From contig CAYTUQ010000014.1 in NCBI GenBank assembly GCA_964441235.1, positions 1 through 64,000 of the forward strand: 64,000 nucleotides of DNA, written 5' to 3'. Shown piece by piece: positions 42,038 to 51,411 of this stretch; position 1 is the first letter of the stretch; each line of letters begins with the position of its first letter. The DNA is from BS750m-G69 sp964441235. GTDB lineage: Bacteria > Fidelibacterota > UBA2242. The translations under genes and the position numbers were made by a program. Under the pieces are notes generated by a model, which saw only the letters and a list, made by a program, of their open reading frames with translations, made no database searches and was not told the origin of the DNA.

Positions 42038-43465
42038 TCAGTTATTTATATCCTTAGTCTTTCTTTTCTTAAGGAACTTTATGAACCATGAAAAGTCAAT
42101 AGTTTTTTGTTCCCATGTAGTACAGTAAATAAGGTGAATTCCCACAAAAGATAAAATAATATTGGATGTCCACATTGCCCAGAAAGGTGGAATAAATGCC
42201 ATATCGGCTAATTCCTCACCTCCAATTAAAAAAACATAATAGAGCAAAAAGAAAACGATACTTAATATTGCCGCCATAGCGATGCCACCACGGCGTGTCA
42301 TCACACCCAGCGGAGCGCCCATTAATACAAATACTATACAAGCAAATGGAATTGAAAACTTTTTATGAATTTCAACACTATATTTATTTACTTGCTTTTG
42401 ATAACTATTAACTAAACTCATTTCACCCTTCATTCTGTTTAACAAAGCAGCTAATCTACGATTTTTAGCTTCTGCTGTTGCTTTAGGAAGTTCTTTTAGA
42501 TTTTTTTCTTTAGCAGCTGCAACAATCTTTTCAAGTGTTTTGAAGTCTTTAGGAGCTGCGATACCTAACTCCTTATTAACTAACTTCTCAATCTTATTCT
42601 GAACCTTATCTCTTTCTCTTTCGTACTTTACAACTTTTTCCTTCATCATTCCAATCGTCATTTCCCTATCGCCACGCCTGGCGCTATCTCTTCGTTCAAG
42701 TATGAGATTATCCACTGGAATAGCTATTATGTGTTTTTTAAACTCCATTCGCCGGTAATCTTCCAAATTCTCAAGATTCAGCTCGTGAATTTCTCCTGCA
42801 AACAGCGTAAAAAGAACAGTGTTTCCTTCAATAGCAATATACCCACTATCTGCATATATAGTAGTTTGGATGGCCCCGGAATCTTTATTATAAATAGTTA
42901 TTTTCCTTAAATTTTCACCCTTTTTCTCTTTAACATAAATTGAGTAATCAGGTATATCGTCCATAAAATATCCTGGCTCAATATTCAATCCCGGTCTCTT
43001 TCTATATATATCACCTGAAAGCAACCTTGCTTTATGATTGAAATCCGGCAAAATGTTATTGTGGAAATAAACCATAAATATTGCTACTATAACTCCGAAA
43101 ATGATTCCTGGCATAAGAATCGTAGTAAAACTAATTCCACTTGCTCGCATAGCAGTAATTTCATTGTCTTCCGCCAATCTCCCATAAGCCATTAGACAGG
43201 CAACTAGAACTGCCATTGGGATTGACATTGCAATTATCCATGCTAAGTTTAAATATAAAAATTCAAGAATAACACTAATAGGTAGCCCTTTACCAAGAAG
43301 ACGATCAACAGATTTAATCAAGAAATTTGATAGAAGGATGAATGTTACAACACCAATTGAGAAAAAAAACGGGAAAAGCAGCTCCTTATAGATATATCTT
43401 GCACCTAACCATGTACTGTATGGTAAAACAATTTTATTGATAAATTTAAACTTCGAAAACTTCAT
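42038..43465 (-). CDS. LptF/LptG-family permease
   Basis: A YjgP/YjgQ-type permease of the lipopolysaccharide exporter. The chosen start is the ATG at 43465 (MKFSKFKFINK); an ATG at 43501 would add 12 residues. Three N-terminal membrane spans (FPFFFSIGVVTFILLSNFLI; LAWIIAMSIPMAVLVACLMA; TILMPGIIFGVIVAIFMVYF) frame the conserved LAEDNEITAMRASGIS coupling segment. A periplasmic jellyroll follows, with an extra charged helical insert (about 260-370), and then three C-terminal spans ending in IILSFVGIHLIYC. Only one such gene is here, so it may pair with an unlinked partner. It implies an outer membrane with LPS. Confidence 0.9.
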   Translation of the reverse strand: MKFSKFKFINKIVLPYSTWLGARYIYKELLFPFFFSIGVVTFILLSNFLIKSVDRLLGKGLPISVILEFLYLNLAWIIAMSIPMAVLVACLMAYGRLAEDNEITAMRASGISFTTILMPGIIFGVIVAIFMVYFHNNILPDFNHKARLLSGDIYRKRPGLNIEPGYFMDDIPDYSIYVKEKKGENLRKITIYNKDSGAIQTTIYADSGYIAIEGNTVLFTLFAGEIHELNLENLEDYRRMEFKKHIIAIPVDNLILERRDSARRGDREMTIGMMKEKVVKYERERDKVQNKIEKLVNKELGIAAPKDFKTLEKIVAAAKEKNLKELPKATAEAKNRRLAALLNRMKGEMSLVNSYQKQVNKYSVEIHKKFSIPFACIVFVLMGAPLGVMTRRGGIAMAAILSIVFFLLYYVFLIGGEELADMAFIPPFWAMWTSNIILSFVGIHLIYCTTWEQKTIDFSWFIKFLKKRKTKDINN

Positions 43466-43651
43466 ACAATTGAAATATACACTAAGACTAACTCTTTTCA
43501 CAAATATTATTGGATCAATTGAACATTAATCACAAGATTTTCTACAAAAATGTGACTTAAATAAACATATTTTTATTGTATATCACCGATTGACTGATTA
43601 AACTTTTTAATAATTACAGTTGAAGATTTTGCAAATGAGGAGAATTAATAA

Positions 43652-44203
43652 ATGAAAAAAAATAGGACTTTATGTCTATTACTTATATCTCTTCTTTTTG
43701 CTTGCTGTAGTAAAAACGAAGAACAAGAAAACCCCACATTTATATTTCAAAATCCAAAAACTCTCGTAGAAGCTGTTTCATCAAATTATGTAATAGTCCC
43801 ACATTTTGGACCTAATGCCCAGGAAATAATTTTCAATGGTAAGTTATTCAGGGAGGAGATTACAACATCCCCCAGTGGAAAATGGATTTTAGCAAATAAA
43901 TATAATGGCAAATTATCAGGATTAATTGATATTAAAACTCTTTATAAAGAGACATTGGACAGCGTTAAACTTTACCTGCTAAGTTCAACAAAAGTCGAAG
44001 AAATCGAGCTGAATAATTGCGCAGTTTTTCCTAAATGTGAGCCCGAAAAATGGAGCAGCGTCAAGGTGCCAATCAAAGGACTATCAAAACTAAGAAATAG
44101 GCCAATTGTAATTCGAGGAATACTCGAGGGAAGTTTCGGTATTCAAATGTTACCAGCAACTATAATGATTGATGGGGAAAATTCACAATTAGTAAGTAAG
44201 TAA
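43652..44203 (+). CDS. Small putative lipoprotein
   Basis: A 183-residue exported protein: signal NRTLCLLLISLLFACCSK with a lipobox (LFAC), then a beta-rich domain (TSPSGKWILANKYNGKLSGL, LNNCAVFPKCEP). I recognise no family. AGGAG lies upstream of the ATG. It starts a rightward set of envelope genes and is divergent from the LptF/G permease gene. Confidence 0.75.
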   Translation: MKKNRTLCLLLISLLFACCSKNEEQENPTFIFQNPKTLVEAVSSNYVIVPHFGPNAQEIIFNGKLFREEITTSPSGKWILANKYNGKLSGLIDIKTLYKETLDSVKLYLLSSTKVEEIELNNCAVFPKCEPEKWSSVKVPIKGLSKLRNRPIVIRGILEGSFGIQMLPATIMIDGENSQLVSK

Positions 44204-44335
44204 TTTTTAAAAATTTGATAACAACTTTTCTTAGGGAACTTTTCAGTCTCAAATTAGTCAAAAAAGATGAAGATTATCTTGAAAAATATATTTTAAATAA
44301 CTATATTGGATTGAAGTAAAAAGAGAGGTGTTAAA

Positions 44336-45139
44336 GTGAAAAAAATATCATCATTTATCCTCATTTTAGTATCTGCAATTTTTAGCCTTTCCGGATGCTA
44401 CACTGTAATCAGAGCTCCGAAAACTGAGGAAGATATAATTTCCCAGAATCAGTACAATGACGAGTACTACCAGGACCAGGATGATTACTACCAAAACTAC
44501 TCATTCACTGATCCCAACCTATTACCGTACAGTATGGACAATTACAGAATTAGTCTTTATTCTCGTTATACAGATTTTTTATACAGCAGATTATGGGATA
44601 ATTACTCAGCTTTTGACCCGTATAATAGATATAATCAATATTGGAATTCTCCGTGGAGCAACTACTATTCACCTTACGGATATGGATACAATTATCCCTA
44701 TTCAGCATATTCACCATATTCTGGCTACTATTCATACGGTAATTCAAACTACAATTCGAGTTCATCAAAATCATCGGAAGATTCTGAACCGAGACAAGGA
44801 AGAATGCAGCAGTACAGATACCGTGAAATCAAATACCCGTCGTCCTTTGATTTTCGAAACAGTCTTAATCTGCCCATGACTGCGATACCGTCTCAAAGCG
44901 ACAAATCTGCAAGTAAATCAGATAAAAAGACAAATTCTTCAAAAAAACGGAAAAATAGACCATCTCTTGATAATTCATCAAACACATCGGGATACTCATC
45001 AAGTAGTAGTTCATCATCCTCATCAAGATCAAGTCGCAGCTCATCTTCATCAGTCTCAAGGTCTTCTTCTTCAAATAAATCATCTTCCAGCAACACATCC
45101 GGTTCATCTTCCTCATCACGGAGTCGAAAGAAAAAATAG
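44336..45139 (+). CDS. Tyr/Asn- and Ser-rich lipoprotein
   Basis: A 267-residue lipoprotein (signal with lipobox LSGC, Cys 21) of unusual composition: a Tyr/Asn/Pro/Gly-rich middle (about 40-140, with repeated YSPYGYG- and NYPYSAYS-like words) and a C-terminal tail (about 215-267) made almost only of Ser with Arg/Lys, ending SRKKK. The tail is encoded by TCA/TCC/TCT repeats that also create spurious ORFs on the other strand. AGAGAGG precedes the ATG. The next gene, an outer-membrane barrel, starts three bases after its stop. Function unknown; a surface or periplasmic spacer is possible. Confidence 0.75.
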   Translation: MKKISSFILILVSAIFSLSGCYTVIRAPKTEEDIISQNQYNDEYYQDQDDYYQNYSFTDPNLLPYSMDNYRISLYSRYTDFLYSRLWDNYSAFDPYNRYNQYWNSPWSNYYSPYGYGYNYPYSAYSPYSGYYSYGNSNYNSSSSKSSEDSEPRQGRMQQYRYREIKYPSSFDFRNSLNLPMTAIPSQSDKSASKSDKKTNSSKKRKNRPSLDNSSNTSGYSSSSSSSSSSRSSRSSSSSVSRSSSSNKSSSSNTSGSSSSSRSRKKK

Positions 45140-45142
45140 TTT

Positions 45143-46462
45143 ATGCTTCTTTCAAAAAGGACTTTTTTTATAAATATCATTTGCCTGGGCTTTATTACTT
45201 CTATTCCTGTTGCTAATGCCCAGTCATTTGAGGATGCTTTGAGGCCATTTTGGCATTTTAGAAGCTTTGGTGCATCCTCTTTCGCACTTACAAACAATAA
45301 CACAGCAATTTCAAAAGACGTCTCTTCAGTATCAGCAAACCCTGCGAATTTAGGCACTATTCGTCGTTCAAGTGCTTTTTTATCCTTCCAATACGGGCTT
45401 ATTAATCAGAATGGAAAATTGGAAGGTAAAAATAATGATTATACAAAAGGTAAGGATAATTATCTTAGATACGATGGCTTTGGATTTGTCTATCCTGTAC
45501 CTGTTTATCAAGGCAGTCTGGTTTTTGCCCTATCCTATGCACCAGTTGCTCAGTACAATTATATTGTAAAATCAGATGGATTTGTTGATATAGATGAAGT
45601 TTCTCTCAGCAATTATATAAATGAATCTGGAACAATGAGCTCTCTACAATTTGGTTCCTCGATTGAGTTTAAGAAAAACCTTTTTTTAGGTCTTTCAGTC
45701 AATCTCCACCATGGATATCGGAATTACAAATATACAGGAATAGACGTGGATACAGAAGATATCTACACTTATTCCAACTATATTCGCAATGAAATAATTA
45801 AGCCTGATTACACAGGATGGAATATAAATGCAGGAATATTGTATTGCTCATCCTATTTCAAATTTGGCACCAGAATTTCCTCTCCGTTAAAACTAAATGT
45901 ACATGAAAAAAGCCAAATCGACTCGACTACTATTTTTGATGACTCAACTGAATTATCCGGATTCATACCTTACGATTTAAAATACAAAACTAAATTCCCG
46001 ATAGAAATTGCTTCCAGTCTTGCGTTCACTTTTTATGATATAACAATAGCCTTTGATTTAGCTACACGCGATTGGGGCAATATCAATTTTGAATCGAATT
46101 TATATATAGACACAACATTTACCGAAAAAATTGATCCGGGAATTAATGATGACATCCGATTGAACCTTAAAACAACCACCGACTTCGGAGTAGGTCTAAT
46201 AATCCCTGTTTGGAATACTCTTTCAGTTCAACTTGGTTATAGAATAATTCCAAGGCCATACTACAACCTTCAGGATAACGAAAAGTATATGACCCTCATG
46301 GGATTGGGATTAGAAGGAATCATAGAAGATCAAATAGTATTAGATTTAAGCTATCAAATTTCGATGGGGCGACAATCAATAGAGAATACCTATTTTGGAA
46401 CCAATATAACTCAACTCATACAGGAACACCAATTTACTATATCAACTTCTTTATTATTCTAA
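45143..46462 (+). CDS. FadL/PorV-like outer-membrane barrel protein
   Basis: A 439-residue outer-membrane protein: signal peptide ending AQS (about 27), then SASANPANLGTIRR-like sequence (here VSANPANLG), the hallmark N-terminal 'hatch' of FadL/PorV-type and UPF0164 barrels, followed by amphipathic beta strands and a C-terminal strand ending in Phe (STSLLF). Relatives transport hydrophobic molecules or act in type IX secretion (PorV). No other type IX genes are nearby. Three bases separate it from the Ser-rich lipoprotein gene, suggesting co-expression. Confidence 0.8.
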   Translation: MLLSKRTFFINIICLGFITSIPVANAQSFEDALRPFWHFRSFGASSFALTNNNTAISKDVSSVSANPANLGTIRRSSAFLSFQYGLINQNGKLEGKNNDYTKGKDNYLRYDGFGFVYPVPVYQGSLVFALSYAPVAQYNYIVKSDGFVDIDEVSLSNYINESGTMSSLQFGSSIEFKKNLFLGLSVNLHHGYRNYKYTGIDVDTEDIYTYSNYIRNEIIKPDYTGWNINAGILYCSSYFKFGTRISSPLKLNVHEKSQIDSTTIFDDSTELSGFIPYDLKYKTKFPIEIASSLAFTFYDITIAFDLATRDWGNINFESNLYIDTTFTEKIDPGINDDIRLNLKTTTDFGVGLIIPVWNTLSVQLGYRIIPRPYYNLQDNEKYMTLMGLGLEGIIEDQIVLDLSYQISMGRQSIENTYFGTNITQLIQEHQFTISTSLLF

Positions 46463-46500
46463 AAAGAACATTTCATTTTCGATAACTTCCATCAATAGAT

Positions 46501-46974
46501 ATGATTAACAAAAAAGTTATATTTCTTCTTATTATGTTTACATTCACACTTTTAGGTCAAACCGCACCTGATTCTTCTGAAAATTCAAGTGTACAAATTA
46601 AATCTGCTAAAAAACCACGTATTTATCATATTCCACCAAAAAAATTGCCTTATAATAAATTCTCTGAGATAGAATGCGTAGTTGAATCTGGTTCTCAAAA
46701 AATTAATACAGTGAAAATTTTTATCAGGAACAGTAAGGAAAGAATCTTCAAAGAATTCCCAATGCAATACAAAGATGGAAGATATGTTTTTAAGCTTATT
46801 CCTGAAATGGTTAGAGCAAAATATTTATACTATTTTATAACTGCTGAATTCACCGATTTTTCGATAGTAGCCTTTCCACCTGATAGACCACAAAAAAATC
46901 CTGTTAAAGTAAATATGGTGAAAACAAAAAGAGTGCAAAAAAATAAACCCCCAAAATATAAAAACAAGAATTGA
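46501..46974 (+). CDS. Exported hypothetical protein
   Basis: A 157-residue protein with a signal peptide (NKKVIFLLIMFTFTLLGQ), a small beta-sandwich-like region (IECVVESGSQKINTVKIFIR, RYVFKLIPEMVRAKYLYYFI) and a Lys-rich C-terminus. The beta region resembles the Ig-like folds of envelope proteins, but no family can be named. It lies between the barrel gene and nfeD in the same direction. No recognisable ribosome-binding site is visible in the sequence before the ATG (CATCAATAGAT), so the start is less certain. Confidence 0.65.
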   Translation: MINKKVIFLLIMFTFTLLGQTAPDSSENSSVQIKSAKKPRIYHIPPKKLPYNKFSEIECVVESGSQKINTVKIFIRNSKERIFKEFPMQYKDGRYVFKLIPEMVRAKYLYYFITAEFTDFSIVAFPPDRPQKNPVKVNMVKTKRVQKNKPPKYKNKN

Positions 46975-47035
46975 AAATATATTTTGAGAAAAACAGTTTT
47001 TATGCTTATATTCATATGAAGAATAAAAAGTTAGT

Positions 47036-48364
47036 ATGAGAAAATTAAATCTATTTATCGTTGCATTAACTATCCTACTTTTTTGCAGTACTAGCATACT
47101 CGCGAATGAAGTATGGATACTTGAGATTGACGGGGTTATTAATCCGATAGCTGCTAAATACATTCATAACAATATAGAAAGAGCTCAAGATACTAATGCC
47201 GAATGTTTGATTATCAAAATGGACACTCCAGGCGGTTTAATGAATTCCATGAGAGATATCATAAAAGATATACTCAATTCTGAAGTGCCGATTGTAGTCT
47301 ATATACACCCAAGGGGGGCTCAATCCGCTTCTGCGGGTGTTTTTATTACCATCGCCGCTCATTTTGCTGCAATGTGTCCTGGAACAAATATCGGCGCCGC
47401 ACACCCGGTTAATCTCGGAGGTGGTGGACTGTTTGGGGGCAAACCGGATTCTGCAAGCACCGCAACAATGATGGAAAAAGTAACAAACGATGCAGTTGCA
47501 TATATTAGAAGCCTTGCTCATGAGCGAGGTCGTAACGAAAAGTGGGTCGAACAGGCAGTTAGAGAAAGTGTTTCTATAACTGAAACAGAAGCCATAGAGA
47601 AAAATATAGTTGATGTAGTAGCCGATAATCTGGATGAGCTTCTTGATTACTTAGACGGTAAGACAGCAAAACTAGCCTCAGGCGAAAAGGTCTTAAATAC
47701 CAAAAATGCAGAAATAATTTCTCGACCAATGAGCCTTCCCCACAAAATACTCGATGTAATTAGCGATCCGACTATTGCATATATGCTTTTAATACTTGGA
47801 TTCTACGGTATATTCTTTGAAATTAGAAGTCCCGGTGCTATTCTTCCCGGTGTATTAGGTGGAATTTTCCTGATCCTTGCATTCTTCTCTCTGCAGGTTC
47901 TCCCAATTAATTACGCAGGTCTCGCTCTTATAATTGTTGGTATTATCCTGTTTATTTTAGAAATACAAATTGTAAGCTATGGGCTTTTAACGATTGGAGG
48001 TATTATATCAATGATATTAGGTTCTATGATGTTGATCGATGTTACTAAAGCACCAAAAGAATTGTTTTCTATTTCGCTCAGTGTTATTATTCCAGTAGTA
48101 ATTTTTACTGCTTTGTTCTTTATTATCGCTCTATCGCTAGCTTACAAGACTCATAAAAAACAGGTATCTACCGGCGTAGAAGGGATTATAGGAGAAGTCG
48201 GAGTAGCAATTACAGATATCGATAAAAAGGGAACTATTCAAGTTCATGGAGAATATTGGAAAGCGATTTCCGACTCGCCAATTCCCAAAGATTCAGAGAT
48301 AATCGTAAAATCTATAAATAGAATGACATTGAAAGTCATTAAAAAAGAAACTGGGGCAGATTAA
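47036..48364 (+). CDS. NfeD-family membrane serine protease
   Basis: A full-length NfeD1-type protein of 442 residues: signal peptide; ClpP-like serine protease domain (about 25-215) with S99 in AQSASAGVF and the likely general base K148 in MMEKVTND; four membrane spans (about 245-370); and a C-terminal OB-fold NfeD domain (from about 380, GVEGIIGEVGVAITDI). Relatives cut stomatin and control membrane-protein quality. The stomatin gene follows 43 bases downstream, the classical pairing. Confidence 0.93.
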   Translation: MRKLNLFIVALTILLFCSTSILANEVWILEIDGVINPIAAKYIHNNIERAQDTNAECLIIKMDTPGGLMNSMRDIIKDILNSEVPIVVYIHPRGAQSASAGVFITIAAHFAAMCPGTNIGAAHPVNLGGGGLFGGKPDSASTATMMEKVTNDAVAYIRSLAHERGRNEKWVEQAVRESVSITETEAIEKNIVDVVADNLDELLDYLDGKTAKLASGEKVLNTKNAEIISRPMSLPHKILDVISDPTIAYMLLILGFYGIFFEIRSPGAILPGVLGGIFLILAFFSLQVLPINYAGLALIIVGIILFILEIQIVSYGLLTIGGIISMILGSMMLIDVTKAPKELFSISLSVIIPVVIFTALFFIIALSLAYKTHKKQVSTGVEGIIGEVGVAITDIDKKGTIQVHGEYWKAISDSPIPKDSEIIVKSINRMTLKVIKKETGAD

Positions 48365-48407
48365 AATAATTATTAATTAATTTTTAACTTAACAAAAGGA
48401 GATTATT

Positions 48408-49172
48408 ATGTCAATTCCAATTCTAACATTAATTATTCTCATCCTTCTCGTTCTATCAAGTGCTATCAAAATACTTAGAGAATATGAACGTGGCGTGATC
48501 TTTCGATTAGGACGACTCTTGGGCGCAAAAGGTCCCGGATTATTCCTCATCATACCATTTATTGATAAAATGGTTAAGGTAAGTCTGCGAACTGTTGTAA
48601 TGGATGTTCCACCGCAGGATGTTATCACAAAAGATAATGTATCAGTAAAAGTCAATGCTGTAATTTATTTTAGAGTTATAGACCCTTCAAAGGCAATTGT
48701 TGAAGTCGAAGATTTTCTATATGCCACATCTCAACTTTCTCAGACGACCCTTCGCAGTATTCTTGGACAGGCAGAGTTAGATGAATTACTATCCATGCGA
48801 GAAAAAATCAATACTGAACTTCAGACAATTTTAGACCAGGCGACTGATCCATGGGGTATTAAAGTATCACAAGTTGAAATCAAGCATGTTGACCTGCCTT
48901 CAGATATGCAGCGGGCAATGGCAAAACAGGCAGAAGCGGAACGCGAACGTCGCGCTAAAGTTATCAATGCTGAAGGAGAATTTCAGGCATCTCACAAACT
49001 TTATGATGCAGCTAAAATTATGGTAAAACAACCCATTACTGTACAGCTCCGTTATCTCCAGACTTTACGTGAAGTTGCAACTGAAAATAATTCAACTATT
49101 ATTTTTCCATTACCTATTGACATGGTTAAGCCACTTGTCAAGCTGCTTGAAAGTAAGTCTGAGAAAAAATAG
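48408..49172 (+). CDS. Stomatin/slipin (SPFH domain) protein
   Basis: A 254-residue SPFH protein: an N-terminal membrane hairpin (IPILTLIILILLVLSSAIKI), the SPFH core (EYERGVIFRLGRLLGAKGPG, DVPPQDVITKDNVSVKVNAV, RSILGQAELDELLS) and a C-terminal helix with AMAKQAEAERERRAKVINAE. It oligomerises at the inner face of the membrane and is a substrate/partner of the NfeD protease encoded immediately upstream. AAAGGAG precedes the ATG. A strong hairpin follows the stop. Confidence 0.95.
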   Translation: MSIPILTLIILILLVLSSAIKILREYERGVIFRLGRLLGAKGPGLFLIIPFIDKMVKVSLRTVVMDVPPQDVITKDNVSVKVNAVIYFRVIDPSKAIVEVEDFLYATSQLSQTTLRSILGQAELDELLSMREKINTELQTILDQATDPWGIKVSQVEIKHVDLPSDMQRAMAKQAEAERERRAKVINAEGEFQASHKLYDAAKIMVKQPITVQLRYLQTLREVATENNSTIIFPLPIDMVKPLVKLLESKSEKK

Positions 49173-49182
49173 CCTTAATTAA

Positions 49183-49211
49183 CCTTCCGAAGGTTCTAAA
49201 CCTTCGGAAGG
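49183..49211 (+). terminator. Hairpin terminator between stomatin gene and ligA
   Basis: CCTTCCGAAGGT (49183-49194) pairs perfectly with ACCTTCGGAAGG (49200-49211) around a five-base loop, followed by CTTTTCGC. It lies 10 bases after the stomatin stop. The T tract is short. The CTTCGGAAGG word recurs at 55496-55510. Confidence 0.7.
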
Positions 49212-49238
49212 CTTTTCGCAAGGTTCAGCTAAGTACTA

Positions 49239-51242
49239 ATGAGGGAAATAAAAGAAAAAGTTAATCAGCTTAGAGAGTTGATTAATTCTGCGAATTACAA
49301 TTACTACATTTTAGATAATCCCACTATCAGCGACGCCGAATATGACCGCCTGATGCGGGAACTTAAGAATTTAGAAAATAAGTATTCAGAGCTAATTACA
49401 CCGGATTCACCTACTCAACGAGTTGGGGCAAAACCGTTAAGCGAATTTAATACTGTTGTACACCGTATTCCTCTTCTCAGTCTGGATAATGCAATGAACG
49501 AAAATGAAATCAGGGACTTTGTTGCAAGAACATACAGGGGGCTGCCTCCAGGGGAAATTGTACAATTTGTATGCGAACCCAAAATTGATGGACTGGCAAT
49601 TGAATTATTGTATGAAAATGGATTCTTTGTTTCCGGTTCAACGAGAGGCGACGGAGTTACCGGTGAAGATATTACACAAAACCTTAAAACCATTCGCTCT
49701 ATTCCTCTCTCTTTAAGGAAAGGTAAACTACCAATTCCATCATTACTGGAGGTTCGCGGCGAAGTATATATGGATCGCGAGGAATTCAAGCGGCTGAATG
49801 AACAACAACTGAAAGAAGGTAAACCACCATTTGCCAATCCCAGAAATTCCGCCGCAGGTTCACTTCGGCAATTAGACCCCAAAGTTACTGCAAAGCGTCC
49901 TTTGAACATTTTTTGTTATTCATTGGGAACTTGCGAAGGAATTTCATTTTCCACTCATTCGGAGTTTTTAAAAGCATTGCCCTTATGGGGCTTTCGCGTG
50001 AACCCACTAATTGAGATGTGCAGTAGTGTTGAGGAGATCATCAATTACTACAGAAAAGTTGAATCAAATCGTAAGTCAATCTCTTATGATATTGACGGAG
50101 TTGTTTTCAAAGTCAATTCGTTTGCTCAACAGGAAACACTTGGAATAAAATCCCGCAGTCCGAGATGGGCAATTGCCGGAAAATTCAAAGCCCAACAGGA
50201 AATCACCCAAATTATTGATATAATAGCCAGTACTGGTCGCACTGGTTCAATAACTCCCGTTGCCAAGTTAAATCCAGTAGAAGTTGGCGGTGTTACAATC
50301 TCAAATGCAACCCTGCATAATCAGGATGAAATAACCCGTAAAGATATTCGAGAAAAAGACTGGGTTGTGATCCAGAGAGCTGGTGATGTAATCCCACAAG
50401 TTGTAAAAGTGATAACTGAAAGAAGAACTGGTGAAGAGAAACCGTATCATATTCCCCCAATCTGTCCCGTATGTGGTGCCCATGTAGTACGTGACGAGGG
50501 AGAAGCTAAACACTATTGTCAGAACATTAATTGTCCAGCTAGAATTAAACGTAGCATCCAGCATTTTGTATCCAAGCGAGCCATGAATATCGATGGTCTT
50601 GGTGATAAATTAGTAGAGCAACTCGTTGATGAAGGACTGATTAAAAATGTCGCGGATCTTTACTTTTTGAAAAAGGACAACCTTGTAAAACTCGAACGTA
50701 TGGCGGATAAATCCGCTCAAAATATTATTGATGCATTGCGAAAAAGCAAAAACACAACATTAGCAAAATTTATTTATGCTCTCGGAATCCGCAACGTCGG
50801 CGAGCATATGGGGAAAGTTCTCGAGAAGTCATTTGGCACTTTTGAAAAACTAATGTCTGCAACATACGAGGAACTTGAAGCAATTGAGGGTGTTGGACCA
50901 ATTGTCGCACAGAGTATCCGAAACTTTTTCGATGAGAAAGCTAATATAGACACTATTAAAAGACTTTATGAGGGCGGAGTGAAGATTAGCGAAGTCATTG
51001 CCCAAACTGAAGAAAAAAAATTTGAAGGTAAAACCTTCATTTTCACAGGAACGCTTTCTACCATGACTCGTAATGAGGCAAAAGACCTTGTCGAAAAGTT
51101 CGGAGGAAAAGCATCATCTTCCGTAAGTAAAAAAATGGACTATGTTGTAGTTGGTGAAAATCCAGGCTCGAAAGCAGATAAGGCAAATAATCTCGGTGTA
51201 AAAATTCTAAGCGAAGAAGAGTTTAAGTCTCTTTTAGAATAA
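49239..51242 (+). CDS. ligA: NAD-dependent DNA ligase LigA
   Basis: Seals nicks in duplex DNA using NAD+. Full-length at 667 residues with all domains: Ia domain (YYILDNPTISDAEYDRLMREL), nucleotidyltransferase with the adenylated lysine K115 in CEPKIDG, GRTGSITPVAKL (motif before the OB fold), a Cys4 zinc finger (CPVCGAH.. and CQNINCPARI), helix-hairpin-helix repeats (GVGPIVAQSI) and a C-terminal BRCT domain (FEGKTFIFTGTL, KADKANNLGVKIL). Transcribed after a hairpin, probably from its own promoter. Confidence 0.97.
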   Translation: MREIKEKVNQLRELINSANYNYYILDNPTISDAEYDRLMRELKNLENKYSELITPDSPTQRVGAKPLSEFNTVVHRIPLLSLDNAMNENEIRDFVARTYRGLPPGEIVQFVCEPKIDGLAIELLYENGFFVSGSTRGDGVTGEDITQNLKTIRSIPLSLRKGKLPIPSLLEVRGEVYMDREEFKRLNEQQLKEGKPPFANPRNSAAGSLRQLDPKVTAKRPLNIFCYSLGTCEGISFSTHSEFLKALPLWGFRVNPLIEMCSSVEEIINYYRKVESNRKSISYDIDGVVFKVNSFAQQETLGIKSRSPRWAIAGKFKAQQEITQIIDIIASTGRTGSITPVAKLNPVEVGGVTISNATLHNQDEITRKDIREKDWVVIQRAGDVIPQVVKVITERRTGEEKPYHIPPICPVCGAHVVRDEGEAKHYCQNINCPARIKRSIQHFVSKRAMNIDGLGDKLVEQLVDEGLIKNVADLYFLKKDNLVKLERMADKSAQNIIDALRKSKNTTLAKFIYALGIRNVGEHMGKVLEKSFGTFEKLMSATYEELEAIEGVGPIVAQSIRNFFDEKANIDTIKRLYEGGVKISEVIAQTEEKKFEGKTFIFTGTLSTMTRNEAKDLVEKFGGKASSSVSKKMDYVVVGENPGSKADKANNLGVKILSEEEFKSLLE

Positions 51243-51411
51243 TAACGAACCCGTTTTCACGAGGCGAAGCGGAGTCAAACAGGTTTTTAACTTCAAGATT
51301 TGTTGGGAACTTTATAACTGATTTTTTATTTGAAACCTTAACTCTATACTTAATTATTGATTGTTTTTCCGAATAAAAATTCAGATAATAAAATTCTTGG
51401 TTATAATATAA

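Noticed and set aside
44457..45357. Long open frames on both strands over the Ser-rich lipoprotein gene
   Set aside because: They are produced by the repetitive TCA/TCC codons and Tyr/Asn-rich codons of the real gene, lack ribosome-binding sites and give Met- or Glu/Asp-rich nonsense.
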